Source: Oxalobacter paeniformigenes (GTDB taxonomy: Bacteria > Pseudomonadota > Gammaproteobacteria > Burkholderiales > Burkholderiaceae_D). From it: DNA of 64,000 bases. Location: positions 558,001 to 622,000 of the forward strand of contig NZ_JAMKYL010000001.1 in assembly GCF_027158465.1 (NCBI RefSeq), in the 5' to 3' direction. Of this stretch, positions 43,604-53,469 are shown piece after piece (positions within the stretch are counted from its first letter, which is position 1; every line of letters starts with the position of its first letter). Made by a program: the position numbers and the translations under genes. The notes under the pieces are model-generated. The model did no database searches. It saw only the letters and a program-made list of their open reading frames with translations, and was not told the origin of the DNA.

Positions 43604-43856
43604 ACCGTGCCTTGTCTGTACGTCAAACAGGGAAGCCTGTTTTTGGCGAAAAAAGGCGAAAAAAAACAGGAAAAAGACTTGAAAAAAGAGGTATCGGACA
43701 TATCTAGGCAATAACGATGAACGGATGCCGGAAGGCTCCGAAGGTCGGTGCGGGTCGGCGTCCCGTCCGGATGTCGCCCGGGCCGGTTTGAAAAGAATAA
43801 AACGGAAATGCACGCTTCATGGCAGTGTTTCCGCGATGACAGAAAAGGAGTTGATG

Positions 43857-44303
43857 ATGTTACCGAGTGTCTTTGGTGAAAAACTGTTTGACGATATGTT
43901 CAATGATGCCTTTACGCTGGTTCCTGCCTTTGCACGCAATTCGCAGGTATTCGGCGCCAATGCCAAGAACCTGATGAAAACCGATGTCCGTGAGCTGGAA
44001 AAAACCTATGAACTGGATATCGATCTGCCAGGCTTCAAGAAAGAAGATGTCAAGATCGAACTGGATAACGGTTATCTGACGATCAGCGCCACCCAGTCTT
44101 CCGATGACGGTGAAAAGGACAAGAAAGGGCAGTATATCCGCCGTGAACGTTATACGGGCGAATGCAGCCGGAGCTTCTATATCGGCGAAAACGTCGATCA
44201 CAAGGATGTCACGGCCAAATTCGAAAACGGTATCCTGCAAATTTCTTTCCCGAAAGCACCGGAACCGAAACAGCCCGAAACCAAGCTGATTTCCATTGCC
44301 TGA
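43857..44303 (+). CDS. Hsp20 small heat-shock protein
   Basis: A 148-residue alpha-crystallin chaperone that holds unfolding proteins. It opens MLPSVFGEKLFDDMFND, has MKTDVRELEKTYELDIDLPG, KKEDVKIELDNGYLTISATQ, and RRERYTGECSRSFYIGE-N-V, and ends with G-I-L-Q-I-S-F-P-K. This exact layout is that of Firmicutes gut Hsp20s rather than proteobacterial IbpA, judged by memory. GGAG lies six bases before ATG 43857; ATG 43854 is too close. Its own terminator follows. Confidence 0.9.
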   Translation: MLPSVFGEKLFDDMFNDAFTLVPAFARNSQVFGANAKNLMKTDVRELEKTYELDIDLPGFKKEDVKIELDNGYLTISATQSSDDGEKDKKGQYIRRERYTGECSRSFYIGENVDHKDVTAKFENGILQISFPKAPEPKQPETKLISIA

Positions 44304-44324
44304 TCGCAGGGGAAAGCATGAGAG

Positions 44325-44352
44325 AAAAAGCCGGAATCATTCCGGCTTTTTT
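44325..44352 (+). terminator. Terminator after hsp20
   Basis: AAAAAGCCGGAA / TTCCGGCTTTTT with loop TCA. It can also act on the opposite strand. Confidence 0.9.
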
Positions 44353-44775
44353 ATTGCCTGAACAGTACCGCATGCCGTTTGGGGCGAAGCCGTCGGGGTA
44401 TGTCGCCTGTACGGGAAGTATCGTGTCGTCGTGTCCGCCGGAGGCGAACAGGGTGGCCAGAGATTCATCCCGAAACCGTTTCTTCCGGGATACAGCATCG
44501 GGCCGGGTGCGGGCGATGCCGGTGACGTCACGGAACAGGCAGGAGTTGTCCAGTCGTCCAGTTGCGCATCCGATCGCCTTGTCGCCGGAAAACGGATCAT
44601 CCCGCGCAAAACGCGCGCTGGATACGATAAAAGTCAGGAAGCGGAATACATTCCGGACAGTCACCCGGTCGCCATGCGTGCATATCGCTGCCATACCGGT
44701 CGCAGGAGCCTGATGGAAAGGCAGCAAGACACAGCCGTAAAAAACGGACGGCGGTCAAAGGCGTGACGATGCAGG
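44353..44775. other. Gene-free stretch
   Basis: No credible gene. A GTGACGTCAC palindrome lies near 44523. Nothing else seen. Confidence 0.35.
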
Positions 44776-45750
44776 CTAGATCGGCATGGCGAAAAAGGCC
44801 GCGCGTTCGGCAGGATCGGACAAGTCGATGATCGTCATGTGGTGCGGCAGCAGGGCGGAATGCGGCGTATGCAACCGGAAATGGCTGCGGATGGTGGACA
44901 GTTCCAGAATCAGCCCGGAAATATCCAGCGACTCGCATGCGGTGAAGGCAGCCTGTTGCGGGTGGGGCATCATGCGGTCGCCCGTCTCCTGCCATGCGGG
45001 GCGGAAATAATGGATGAGACCCGCTTGCGCCAGACAGATTTTCTGCCGCTCTGTCAGGGGATGGTCGCGGACGGACAGAAAACGCCGTTCGCCGGCGGGG
45101 ATGCCGTCGGCTGAAGAGATGCCGTCATGTTGCAGGCGTCCCGGAAGCGTCACCAGTTCATAAGGCAGGTATTCGAACGCATAGACGATCACTTCATCGT
45201 CCGGCAGGGCATTTTGCAATTCGGCAAGCAGATGCTGCAACGGTGCATCGCGGAAAATGCGGTCGAAAACCGGTGTATCGCCATCCCCGAACACATTGCC
45301 GACATACAGCACTTCCAGATCATTGAGCGCTTCTCGTTCGGCGATGATGGCGGGATGCTGGCTCAGGCCGCCCGCGCTGATTCGGCGCAGGCAGTTCCCG
45401 TCGGCATCCAGCGTGCGGATCTCATGATACGGCGAAGGCGACAGGGCGACGTTGGTCTCGTTTTCCGCCAGTGCAAGAGGAAATCCGAAATGGATGGACA
45501 GCGGATTCCCGTCAGCCATGCAGTGCAAATCGCCGGAAACCGTGTTGCCGTCGTATGAAAACGTATCCGGATCGAAAGAAAAGCGCGGACGGCGACAAAG
45601 CAGATAAATATGCGCCTTGGCGAGCACGCGGTTCATTTTCGCGCCGTAATCCGCGCCGGGCCTGATTTCACCGGCCGCCAGTGCCATCGCGCCCCATGAA
45701 CGCAGATGAACGGAGACGCCGGATAACGGTTTTCCTGTGGGCTTGGTCAT
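44776..45750 (-). CDS. Hypothetical protein
   Basis: A 324-residue cytosolic protein with an even, protein-like composition and no membrane segment. It opens MTKPTGKPLSGVSVHLRSWG; LNDLEVLYVGNVFGDGDTPV and DDEVIVYAFEYLPYELVTLP look like strands of a globular core. I recognise no family. ATG 45750 is the last start before the well-composed region. The convergent hsp20 lies on the plus strand. Confidence 0.6.
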   Translation of the reverse strand: MTKPTGKPLSGVSVHLRSWGAMALAAGEIRPGADYGAKMNRVLAKAHIYLLCRRPRFSFDPDTFSYDGNTVSGDLHCMADGNPLSIHFGFPLALAENETNVALSPSPYHEIRTLDADGNCLRRISAGGLSQHPAIIAEREALNDLEVLYVGNVFGDGDTPVFDRIFRDAPLQHLLAELQNALPDDEVIVYAFEYLPYELVTLPGRLQHDGISSADGIPAGERRFLSVRDHPLTERQKICLAQAGLIHYFRPAWQETGDRMMPHPQQAAFTACESLDISGLILELSTIRSHFRLHTPHSALLPHHMTIIDLSDPAERAAFFAMPI

Positions 45751-46449
45751 GGTGAAATCCCTGTATGAGCGAAAGCGACAGCAAGAAGATAACAGATTAT
45801 CGGTGTTTTGCAGCAAGGACGGGGAAAAATCGCATGCGCGGCGGCAAAGTGGCGGCGTACACGGCAACATGTGGAGAAAACCCTGACGGCTTCGACAGCG
45901 GCAAACGAAAACCGGACAGCGTCCGACAAAATGGTTCATGCAAGTTTCCGTGGCGGTTGTTTTCCAGAGAAACGGAAAACACCAACGGAAATACCGGTAT
46001 CGCGCCCAGACAGGCCGCAATGACGGCTGATACACTGAAAAGAAAGTACGGTTATTCAAGTTGCTGTTTTTAAAGGCATTTTCTTCCGGCATGTCCGGGC
46101 AGGCCCACCAGCCGCATGTCGGTACAACAGGGTGATCTGTATAATCATCGGACAGTTATCAGGAAACAGTCCCGGATAAAACGTTTGTTGAAGTGCGTCA
46201 ACGGATATTGCCTTGAAGCAATATGTTGGACAAATGCACGAAAAAGAGATGAAGTGACCCTGATTTGTGGCGATTTTCTGAGAAATCGCCATTTCGTACC
46301 GGATGATATTCCCTGTATGGGGGCGCCGTGGATGAACGAAGGTTCCGTGACGGTATCCGATGGATACCGGATCGGTTTTCAGGGGGAAGCCGCTTGATAA
46401 ACGGTGCCGGGCGAACGACAATTCTGTGTGGAATTTCCGGAGTGAGGAC
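45751..46449. other. Gene-free stretch before ybaK
   Basis: About 700 bases without a supported gene; a 93-codon frame at 46116 lacks a ribosome site and is doubtful. No repeat or strong hairpin noticed. Confidence 0.35.
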
Positions 46450-46935
46450 ATGAAAGAAAAAATCGCCAAGACCAATGCGGCACGCATGCTGGACAAATCG
46501 AAAATCGCTTACCGGCTGGTGTCTTATGAAGTCGATGAAAACGACCTGTCGGCCAAACACGTCGCCGAAAGCGTCGGGGAAAACATCGAACAGGTATTCA
46601 AGACGCTCGTTTTGCACGGCGACAAGACCGGGCATCTCGTTTGCGTCGTACCCGGCGACCATGAAGTCGATCTGAAAAAAGTCGCCCGGGTGTCGGGCAA
46701 CAAGAAATGCGAAATGATCGCCGTGAAGGAACTGTTGCCGCTGACCGGCTATATCCGCGGCGGTTGCTCGCCCGTCGGCATGAAAAAGCATTTTCCGACA
46801 TACATTCACCAGACTATGACGCAATTCGACCGGATATACGTCAGCGCGGGCGTGCGCGGCGTCCAGATCGAAATCGCGCCGGACGACCTGATCCGCGAAG
46901 TGCGGGGAACGCTCGCCGACCTCGTCGCGGAATAA
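46450..46935 (+). CDS. ybaK: Cys-tRNA(Pro)/Cys-tRNA deacylase YbaK/EbsC
   Basis: A 161-residue editing enzyme that hydrolyses Cys-tRNA(Pro). Conserved: NAARMLDKSKIAYRLVSYEV, VAESVGENIEQVFKTLVLHG with the catalytic-site Lys, and LTGYIRGGCSPVGMKKHFPT, the family signature. Full length. Start ATG 46450 after GGAGTGAGG. No linked proS is seen. Confidence 0.92.
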   Translation: MKEKIAKTNAARMLDKSKIAYRLVSYEVDENDLSAKHVAESVGENIEQVFKTLVLHGDKTGHLVCVVPGDHEVDLKKVARVSGNKKCEMIAVKELLPLTGYIRGGCSPVGMKKHFPTYIHQTMTQFDRIYVSAGVRGVQIEIAPDDLIREVRGTLADLVAE

Positions 46936-46988
46936 GCGCCGTTACGGTATCTCCGGCAAACCGCCGGAACCGCAGCCTTTCGGATGGC

Positions 46989-47570
46989 TTACAGGTTCGC
47001 CAGCAAATGCTGGATGCAGATTTTCATGCCGATACCGATCAGGATGATGCCGCCCAGCAATTCCGGCTGGAATTTCCTGAAGCCGCCGAAAGATAACCCA
47101 CCCAGATAGCCCGCCACCGAAAACAGAAAAGACACCAGCCCGAAGATGACGACGGGCCAGACGAGCGAAGCGATGGTGGAAGCTCCCAGAAAAGACAGCG
47201 ACATGCCGATGGCCAGTGCGTCGATACTGGTGGCGGCTGCCAGTGCCAGCACGACGCGGGTATTGGAAAAATCGATCGTCCGGTTCTTGCGTGACGGCGC
47301 CTTGAAATTGTCGTAAATCATTCTGGAACCGATGATGGCCAGCAAAATGATGGCGATCCAGTGATCGAAATCGTCGATGACCCGATTGAACCAGCTCGAA
47401 ACGGCCCAGCCGATGGCGGGCATCAGCATCTGGAAAAAACCGAACAGGAAAGCGTTTTTCAGAACGATCCGCCATTGCAGCCGTTTCAGAAAAATGCCGC
47501 CGGATACCGAGAGGGCAAAGCCGTCCATGGCCAGACCGGCTGCCAGTATCCACAATTCGAGCGCTGTCAT
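46989..47570 (-). CDS. mntP: Manganese efflux pump MntP
   Basis: A 193-residue membrane protein with six helices and an inverted repeat of the two conserved Asp motifs: GLAMDGFALSVSGG (helix 1) and ATSIDALAIGMSLSFLG (helix 4). MntP exports Mn2+. Start 47570 gives the family N-terminus MTALELWILAAGLAMDG, though no ribosome site is clear. Upstream lies a site with three GTTCAA half-sites; the yybP-ykoY manganese riboswitch was not recognised. Confidence 0.9.
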   Translation of the reverse strand: MTALELWILAAGLAMDGFALSVSGGIFLKRLQWRIVLKNAFLFGFFQMLMPAIGWAVSSWFNRVIDDFDHWIAIILLAIIGSRMIYDNFKAPSRKNRTIDFSNTRVVLALAAATSIDALAIGMSLSFLGASTIASLVWPVVIFGLVSFLFSVAGYLGGLSFGGFRKFQPELLGGIILIGIGMKICIQHLLANL

Positions 47571-47650
47571 ATCTGCCGGAGGGTTGTTGAACGTGTTCAG
47601 AGAGAACGGAAGAAAGTGCAACAGGCATATTAAAAGAAAAACCGCGTATT

Positions 47651-47678
47651 TTGAACCGCCGTTCAATAATTTTTGAAC
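47651..47678. promoter_or_regulatory. Candidate operator upstream of mntP
   Basis: GTTCAATAATTTTTGAAC (47661-47678) is an inverted repeat with six-base arms, and a third half-site TTGAAC lies ten bases away at 47651. It is 81 bases before the mntP start. Confidence 0.45.
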
Positions 47679-48247
47679 TGTCGGCAGCCAGACGGAAAAA
47701 TTGCAACACATTCCGGCCTGGCATCCCGGAGATACCGTATCCGATGCTGCATCGAAACATACCGTACAATCCGGCGGGGCAATATCCGGCGCGGCGAAAT
47801 ACCGGCGTTTTTCCGGTTTCGTCGTACCCGGTGCCGTTTTTTCCGATAATGCACGACCCTTTTCACCATCGTGCCATCCGTCTTGCCGCCAGTGCCGGAA
47901 AAGGGCGGTCACGTGCTGTTCCCATATCGTCATCCATGCGACAGCCGTCATGACATTACTGACGATTCCGGCCGGAGCGCCGTCCCGTTGCCGTTAGCCC
48001 GGACGGTTTTGCCGTTGTCCGCGTATTCGGGGAAAAATCCCGATATGCCGGCCGGCGACATGATACCCGGAACCCCGTCCGGACTGACTTGCCGGCGCGA
48101 TCCATCGTTTTTTCCGGAGCGAGCGCAGTGAAAACAGGATCGAATGCACCGGCCGATGAGGCAACGCAAAACCCGTTTTCCGCATTCGTGCAGATTCATG
48201 ACTGGAACACCCGCCAGGGTGTACCCGACGACTGCATGGAGAACGAT
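47679..48247. other. Gene-free stretch between mntP and the MFS gene
   Basis: Short frames only; no supported gene or structure. Confidence 0.35.
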
Positions 48248-49468
48248 ATGAAAATCGATACCGGAAAAGGAACCCTTTCGCTCATCACCCTCATCGGCAT
48301 CTGGTCTGTCTCGGCGCTGAACGCATTGCCCGGACTGGCGGTCTCGCCGATACTGGGCCAGCTCTCGCAAACATTTCCTGACGCCAGCGAACTGGACTTG
48401 CAGATGCTGGCCTCGCTGCCGTCGCTGATGACGATTCCGTTTGTCCTCATAGCGGGCAAACTGGCGGAAAAAATCAGCCAGATCATCCTGCTGGAAACCG
48501 GGCTGGGGCTTTTCCTGCTCTCAGGTATCCTCTATCTGGTATCGGACAGCATGTGGCAGCTGATCGCCGTTTCCGCCTTGCTGGGAGTCGGCTCCGGCAT
48601 GATCGTTCCGCTTTCGACCGGACTGATCTCGCATTTTTTCACCGGCGAGGCACGGGTCAGGCAATTCGGTTACAGTTCCGCGATCACGAACCTGACGCTG
48701 GTGCTGGCGACGATCGTCACCGGCTATCTGGCGCAAATCAGCTGGCGGCTTCCCTTCGTCGTCTATCTGCTGCCGGCCGTCTCCATCGTCCTGTCATACT
48801 CCCTGATACGCGGCATCGGACACGACGGGCAGGGGGCTTCCGGGAACCTGCCGGTCGCGGCGGACAACGATACAACCGCCGAAATCACCGGCAAAACCGG
48901 CTTCATGACCGGCAAACTCGTCGAAACCATGATCCTTTACGGACTGGCGACCTATCTGGTCATCATCATCAGCTTCAATCTGCCGTTTCTCATGCGCGAA
49001 TACCGTTTTTCCAGTGAAAACGCCGGCATCATGATTTCCCTGTTCTTTCTGGCCATCATGGTGCCGGGGCTGATCATGGGGCAGGTGATCCGGTATCTGG
49101 GAAACAAAACCCTGTTCGCAGGATTTGCCGCGATCGCCGCCGGACTGCTCTCCATACTCGTCGCCCCTGTCGAATCGTTCATCGCGCCGGGCTGCATAAT
49201 CGCCGGACTGGGCTATGGCGTCATCCAGCCATGGGTCTATGAAAAAGCCACCCGCATGGCCATACCGGAAAAAGTCACCATGGCGCTGGCACTTGTCATG
49301 GCCATGAACTATATCGCCATCCTGGCCTGCCCGTTCATCATTAGCTTTTGCGGGTGGCTGCTGCGTCTTGAAAGCCAGCAATTCCCGTTCGCCTTCAATC
49401 TGGCCATTGCCGTTTCCGTCTCCGTTTATGCATGGACACGCCGCAATTTCCTTGTATTCACAGTCTGA
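48248..49468 (+). CDS. MFS transporter
   Basis: A 406-residue twelve-helix permease: TLIGIWSVSALNALPGLAVS in helix 1, a Pro- and Gly-rich helix 4 region LGVGSGMIVPLSTGLISHFF, and a central loop about residues 195-220. No substrate signature. GGAG precedes ATG 48248; ATG 48236 is an alternative. Confidence 0.82.
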   Translation: MKIDTGKGTLSLITLIGIWSVSALNALPGLAVSPILGQLSQTFPDASELDLQMLASLPSLMTIPFVLIAGKLAEKISQIILLETGLGLFLLSGILYLVSDSMWQLIAVSALLGVGSGMIVPLSTGLISHFFTGEARVRQFGYSSAITNLTLVLATIVTGYLAQISWRLPFVVYLLPAVSIVLSYSLIRGIGHDGQGASGNLPVAADNDTTAEITGKTGFMTGKLVETMILYGLATYLVIIISFNLPFLMREYRFSSENAGIMISLFFLAIMVPGLIMGQVIRYLGNKTLFAGFAAIAAGLLSILVAPVESFIAPGCIIAGLGYGVIQPWVYEKATRMAIPEKVTMALALVMAMNYIAILACPFIISFCGWLLRLESQQFPFAFNLAIAVSVSVYAWTRRNFLVFTV

Positions 49469-49653
49469 AAACGGTATGACGACCGGTATGGAAAGCGCCG
49501 ATACGGCACGGTGGCGGCCCGAAGGGCAAAAGCGTTGTATTCCTGCGCCCAGACCGTTTTTTTTCTCCGGCAATAGATTAAAATGCCTCTGGAAATGCTC
49601 TGTTTGACGCACGCACCGTATTGTCAGCCGATTGGGGAAAGGAAACGGAAATC

Positions 49654-50169
49654 ATGAAACGCAAGGGAATGATACTGGCGCTTGCCGCCGTATTGCTGCC
49701 ACTGGCATGGCGCGCTATCAAGAAGCATCGTCTGGGCCGCAAGCAGGTCGTCGTTCTCGATATGGACGTGGTGGCCGAACGCTCGCTGCCGGGACGCGCG
49801 GCCGCCCAGTACATCAAGACCGTGAAAAACATCCTGCATCGCAACGTCGAGGAAGTCAGACTGGCCTATCAGGGGCGCGAACAGACGCCTGAAGGACTGC
49901 GCGCCATCGCACAGGCACAGTCCAACTACCAGCAACAGCTGGCGCTGTACCAGAAAAAACTCGATAACGAAATCGGCGACATCGTCGCCGCCGCCGTCCG
50001 CTCCTGGCTGTCGAAAAACCGTCAGGTCGCCGCCGTCGTCGCCGCCGACGAAACCCTCGGGTACAACAAGCACGCCGACATCACCAAACAGGTCATGGCG
50101 GAAGTGGACTGGTACAAACCGTCGTTCCCGCCGCTGCCGCGCTCGCGAAACGGCAAGACACCGCTTTGA
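49654..50169 (+). CDS. OmpH/Skp-like membrane-anchored protein
   Basis: A 171-residue protein with a short N-terminal anchor (MILALAAVLLPLAWRAI) and then QVVVLDMDVVAERSLPGRAA and a long helix (AIAQAQSNYQQQLALYQKKL), recalling the Skp/OmpH periplasmic chaperone pattern of a VD-x-x-x-V-x-x-x-S-x-x-G strand plus coiled coil. It ends with a Pro-rich WYKPSFPPLPRSRNG. Type III secretion or conjugation helper proteins can look similar; confidence is moderate. Confidence 0.5.
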   Translation: MKRKGMILALAAVLLPLAWRAIKKHRLGRKQVVVLDMDVVAERSLPGRAAAQYIKTVKNILHRNVEEVRLAYQGREQTPEGLRAIAQAQSNYQQQLALYQKKLDNEIGDIVAAAVRSWLSKNRQVAAVVAADETLGYNKHADITKQVMAEVDWYKPSFPPLPRSRNGKTPL

Positions 50170-50222
50170 CCGTTTGCCCTCGCCATCATCGCCGGCATGC
50201 ATGAAAAAGTTTGCCGGCGCGG

Positions 50223-50251
50223 TTGACAACAGCTCGCGACACCAGTAAATT
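50223..50251 (+). promoter_or_regulatory. Sigma-70 promoter of mgtA
   Basis: Perfect TTGACA at 50223, 17 bases, then TAAATT at 50246. Transcription from about 50258 gives a leader of roughly 245 bases. Confidence 0.6.
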
Positions 50252-50345
50252 GCCGCCAGCTTTCGGGGAACGCGCTTTTCCCCGGACTTTCCCGCCGGCC
50301 ATGGCGCCGGCATTCCCATCATCTTTTTATTGTCAGGTAACGAGA

Positions 50346-50414
50346 ATGGACTCAGACAGTTGCAGTTCGATACGGTCTGACGGCCAGCCGCAAACCGGGA
50401 CATATCCCGGATAA
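50346..50414 (+). CDS. Possible leader peptide upstream of mgtA
   Basis: A 22-codon ORF, MDSDSCSSIRSDGQPQTGTY then PG, between promoter and mgtA. It opens with alternating acidic residues and holds two prolines, as MgtL-type leaders do. A perfect hairpin CCGGGA-CATA-TCCCGG (50395-50410) overlaps its end, and an eight-pair hairpin (50431-50451, CCGGTCTT / AAGGCCGG) follows. Translation-coupled control is inferred, not shown. Confidence 0.3.
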   Translation: MDSDSCSSIRSDGQPQTGTYPG

Positions 50415-50501
50415 CCTCCGACAGGTTTTGCCGGTCTTGCCGTAAGGCCGGTCTTCGCTTCGATCGTATCCATCCAGAGTGCACCAGTACTGGAGGCTAT
50501 C

Positions 50502-53213
50502 ATGTACGGCAAAACCGCTACTTCCATGGCAGCGCGCAAGACGCTGCGTATGCATATCGAAAAAAAACTGTTGCAGGCCGCCGCCATGCCCGCGGACGAC
50601 CTGATGCGGCAATACGGCTCCTCACCGGCAGGATTGTCCGGGGAAGCCGCCGTTCTGGAAAACCGCGCACGCTTTGGCGACAACCGGATCGGCGACGGCC
50701 GCGACAAATCCGCCGGCCTGCGTCTGGCACAGGCTTTCGTCAATCCGTTTACCGCCATTCTGGCCGTCATCGGTTGCATTTCGGTATTCACCGACATCAT
50801 CCTGCCGCCGCCCGGAGCGCGGGATGTCATGACCGTCGGCGTGATCGCGGTCATGATCTTCCTGTCGGGATTGCTGCGTTTCATCCAGGAAGCGCGCAGC
50901 GACCGTGCCGCGGCAGGCCTGGCCAAAATGGTCTCCAGCACCGCGGCCGTCATCCGGCAGCCGGACGGCATGCGCGAACGGCCCATCACGGACATCGTGG
51001 CCGGCGACATCATCCGGCTGGCCGCCGGCGACATGGTACCGGCCGATTGCCGCATCCTGCGCGCGAAAGACCTGTTCATTTCGCAATCGGCCATGACCGG
51101 CGAGAGCGAACCCGTCGAAAAGACGGAACGGACGGAAGATATTGTCCCCAATCAGGCGATTACCGATTGCCCGGCGCTGGTTTTCATGGGCAGCACCGTC
51201 GTCAGCGGCAGCGCCACCGTCATGGCTGTCGCCACCGGCCAAAACACCCTTTTCGGCGATATGGCCGCCGCGCTTTCCGGACGGCGGGAAAAAACCGGTT
51301 TCGAAAAAGGTTTGCATGCCGTCTCCGGCCTGCTGATCCGTTTCATGCTCATCATGGTCCCCGTCGTTTTTCTCATCAACGGGCTGACCAAGGGCGACTG
51401 GATGGAAGCGCTCCTGTTTTCCATCTCGATCGCCGTCGGACTGACCCCGGAAATGCTGCCGATGATCGTCACGACCTCGCTGGCCAAGGGCGCCGTGGTC
51501 ATGAGCCGGAAAAAAACGATCATCAAAAACCTCGGCGCCATCCAGAATCTGGGCGCCATGACGGTATTGTGCACCGACAAGACCGGCACACTGACGCAGG
51601 ACAAGGTCATTATCGAACGTCATCTGGATTGCCATGGCCAAAGCGACGACCGTGTGCTGATGCTCGCGTTTCTGAACAGCTTTCACCAGACGGGCCTGAA
51701 AAACCTGATGGATCGCTCCATCATCGAACTGGCCGAAGAAAAAGCCGCCAAAGGGTTTGTCTGGCGTCATCTCGTGACCGGATATGCCAAGATCGACGAA
51801 ATCCCGTTCGATTTCGAGCGTCGCCGCATGAGCGTCGTCGTCGCCAGTCCCGACGGTCATAAGACCGTCATCACCAAGGGCGCTCTGGAAGAAATGCTCT
51901 CCGTTTGCAGCCATGCCGAATATGATGGACGGATCGTGCCGCTGGACGCAGCCATGGAAAACACGATCCGAAAAACCGTCGATGCGCTCAACGACGACGG
52001 CATGCGGGTCATCGCCGTCGCATGGAAAACACCGTCCGAAGATATATCGTCTTTTTCGGTAGCCGATGAATCGGACATGATTTTCGCCGGTTATCTGGCG
52101 TTTCTCGATCCGCCGCGGGAAAGCACGAAGCAGGCGCTGGCCGCGCTGGCTTCCCATGGCGTGGGCGTGCGCATCCTGACGGGCGACAACGAACGGGTCA
52201 CGCGCGCCATCTGCCGTCAGGTCGGCATGCCCGTTACCGCGATCATGAGCGGTGCCGAACTGGAAGCGATGGACGATGCCGCGCTGGCGCGGAAAATCGG
52301 ACAAGTCCAGGTATTCGCGCGACTGTCTCCCGCACAGAAAGCGCGTATCGTCACCGTCCTGCGCGAACAGGGCGAAATCGTGGGCTATCTGGGCGACGGC
52401 ATCAACGACACGCTCGCCATGAAAGCTTCCGACGTGGGAATTTCGGTGGATTCCGCCGTCGATATCGCGCGGGAATCGGCCGATGTCGTGTTGCTGGAAA
52501 AAGACCTGATGGTGCTGGAGCAGGGCGTCGTCGAAGGTCGCCGGATTTACGGCAACCTCATCAAATACATCAAGATGACGACCAGCTCCAATTTCGGCAA
52601 CATGTTCTCCGTTCTGGCCGCCAGCCTGTTTTTGCCGTTTCTGCCGATGGCAGCCGTCCAGATCATCCTGCTGAACCTGATATACGACACCGTCAACATC
52701 GCCATGCCCTGGGACAGGGTGGATCAGGCTTTTCTGGCCAGACCGCGCCGGTGGGACGCTTCCTCGATCGGCCGTTTCATGGTCAGGATCGGGCCGGTCA
52801 GCTCGGTTTTCGATATCGTCACGTTCCTTCTGATGTATTTCATCGTCTGCCCCGCCGTGGCGGGCGGCCCGTTCGACACGCTCGATATGGCCGGACAAGC
52901 TGTTTTCATCGCAGTGTTCCATGCCGGATGGTTCGTGGAATCCATGTGGACGCAGACACTGGTCATGCATGTCATCCGGACGGAAAAAGGCGCGTTTTTC
53001 AGAAACCTGGCATCCTGGCCGGTGCTGCTGGCTTCGACGGCAGGTGTCGTCATCGCCAGCGTCATCCCGATGACTTCGCCGGGACAGGCGATCGGACTGG
53101 CGCGGTTGCCATGGAGCTGTTATGGCTGGTTCATCCTGATCGCGGCCGCCTACATGGCACTGGTCGCACTGGCCAGACGTGCCTATATCCGCCGATACGG
53201 AGAATGGCTCTGA
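50502..53213 (+). CDS. mgtA: P-type Mg2+-importing ATPase
   Basis: A 903-residue type IIIB P-ATPase that imports Mg2+. Motifs: TGES in SAMTGESEPVEK, phosphorylated Asp in CTDKTGTLTQD, KGALEEML nucleotide site, TGDNERV, and LGDGINDTLAMKASDVGISV. Ten helices; the C-terminal FFVES/NLASWPVLL segments and WFVESMWTQTLVMHVIRTEK fit MgtA. GGAGG lies six bases before ATG 50502. Long regulated leader upstream. Confidence 0.95.
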   Translation: MYGKTATSMAARKTLRMHIEKKLLQAAAMPADDLMRQYGSSPAGLSGEAAVLENRARFGDNRIGDGRDKSAGLRLAQAFVNPFTAILAVIGCISVFTDIILPPPGARDVMTVGVIAVMIFLSGLLRFIQEARSDRAAAGLAKMVSSTAAVIRQPDGMRERPITDIVAGDIIRLAAGDMVPADCRILRAKDLFISQSAMTGESEPVEKTERTEDIVPNQAITDCPALVFMGSTVVSGSATVMAVATGQNTLFGDMAAALSGRREKTGFEKGLHAVSGLLIRFMLIMVPVVFLINGLTKGDWMEALLFSISIAVGLTPEMLPMIVTTSLAKGAVVMSRKKTIIKNLGAIQNLGAMTVLCTDKTGTLTQDKVIIERHLDCHGQSDDRVLMLAFLNSFHQTGLKNLMDRSIIELAEEKAAKGFVWRHLVTGYAKIDEIPFDFERRRMSVVVASPDGHKTVITKGALEEMLSVCSHAEYDGRIVPLDAAMENTIRKTVDALNDDGMRVIAVAWKTPSEDISSFSVADESDMIFAGYLAFLDPPRESTKQALAALASHGVGVRILTGDNERVTRAICRQVGMPVTAIMSGAELEAMDDAALARKIGQVQVFARLSPAQKARIVTVLREQGEIVGYLGDGINDTLAMKASDVGISVDSAVDIARESADVVLLEKDLMVLEQGVVEGRRIYGNLIKYIKMTTSSNFGNMFSVLAASLFLPFLPMAAVQIILLNLIYDTVNIAMPWDRVDQAFLARPRRWDASSIGRFMVRIGPVSSVFDIVTFLLMYFIVCPAVAGGPFDTLDMAGQAVFIAVFHAGWFVESMWTQTLVMHVIRTEKGAFFRNLASWPVLLASTAGVVIASVIPMTSPGQAIGLARLPWSCYGWFILIAAAYMALVALARRAYIRRYGEWL

Positions 53214-53469
53214 CGGCGATGATCCGGACTTTTCATGCACGAAAGGGGCGGGGCGGTTCAAAAAAACAGGCGTACCTGATAAAATTCCAAGTTTCCGGAA
53301 AAACCGCATGCACGGCTTTCCCGGAAACAGGAATTCCGGCGGGATGCCTGCAAGGGGCATGGCCGCCATACCCAGGAACAACCGGCGCGCGGAACAGAAC
53401 ATCCGGTGTGCGCCGGTTTTTTCCGTTAACGCGTCTTTCAAAAGAAGAACCCGACAAAGGAGCTGCAAC

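Noticed and set aside
41945..43701. Open frames with repeated HPTRVRGLK or SIHAPAWGAT
   Set aside because: They are translations of CRISPR repeats, not proteins.
47571..47900. yybP-ykoY manganese riboswitch upstream of mntP
   Set aside because: No recognisable conserved core; only a protein-type operator is visible.
50258..50501. M-box riboswitch upstream of mgtA
   Set aside because: The M-box core was not seen; the leader has a different layout.
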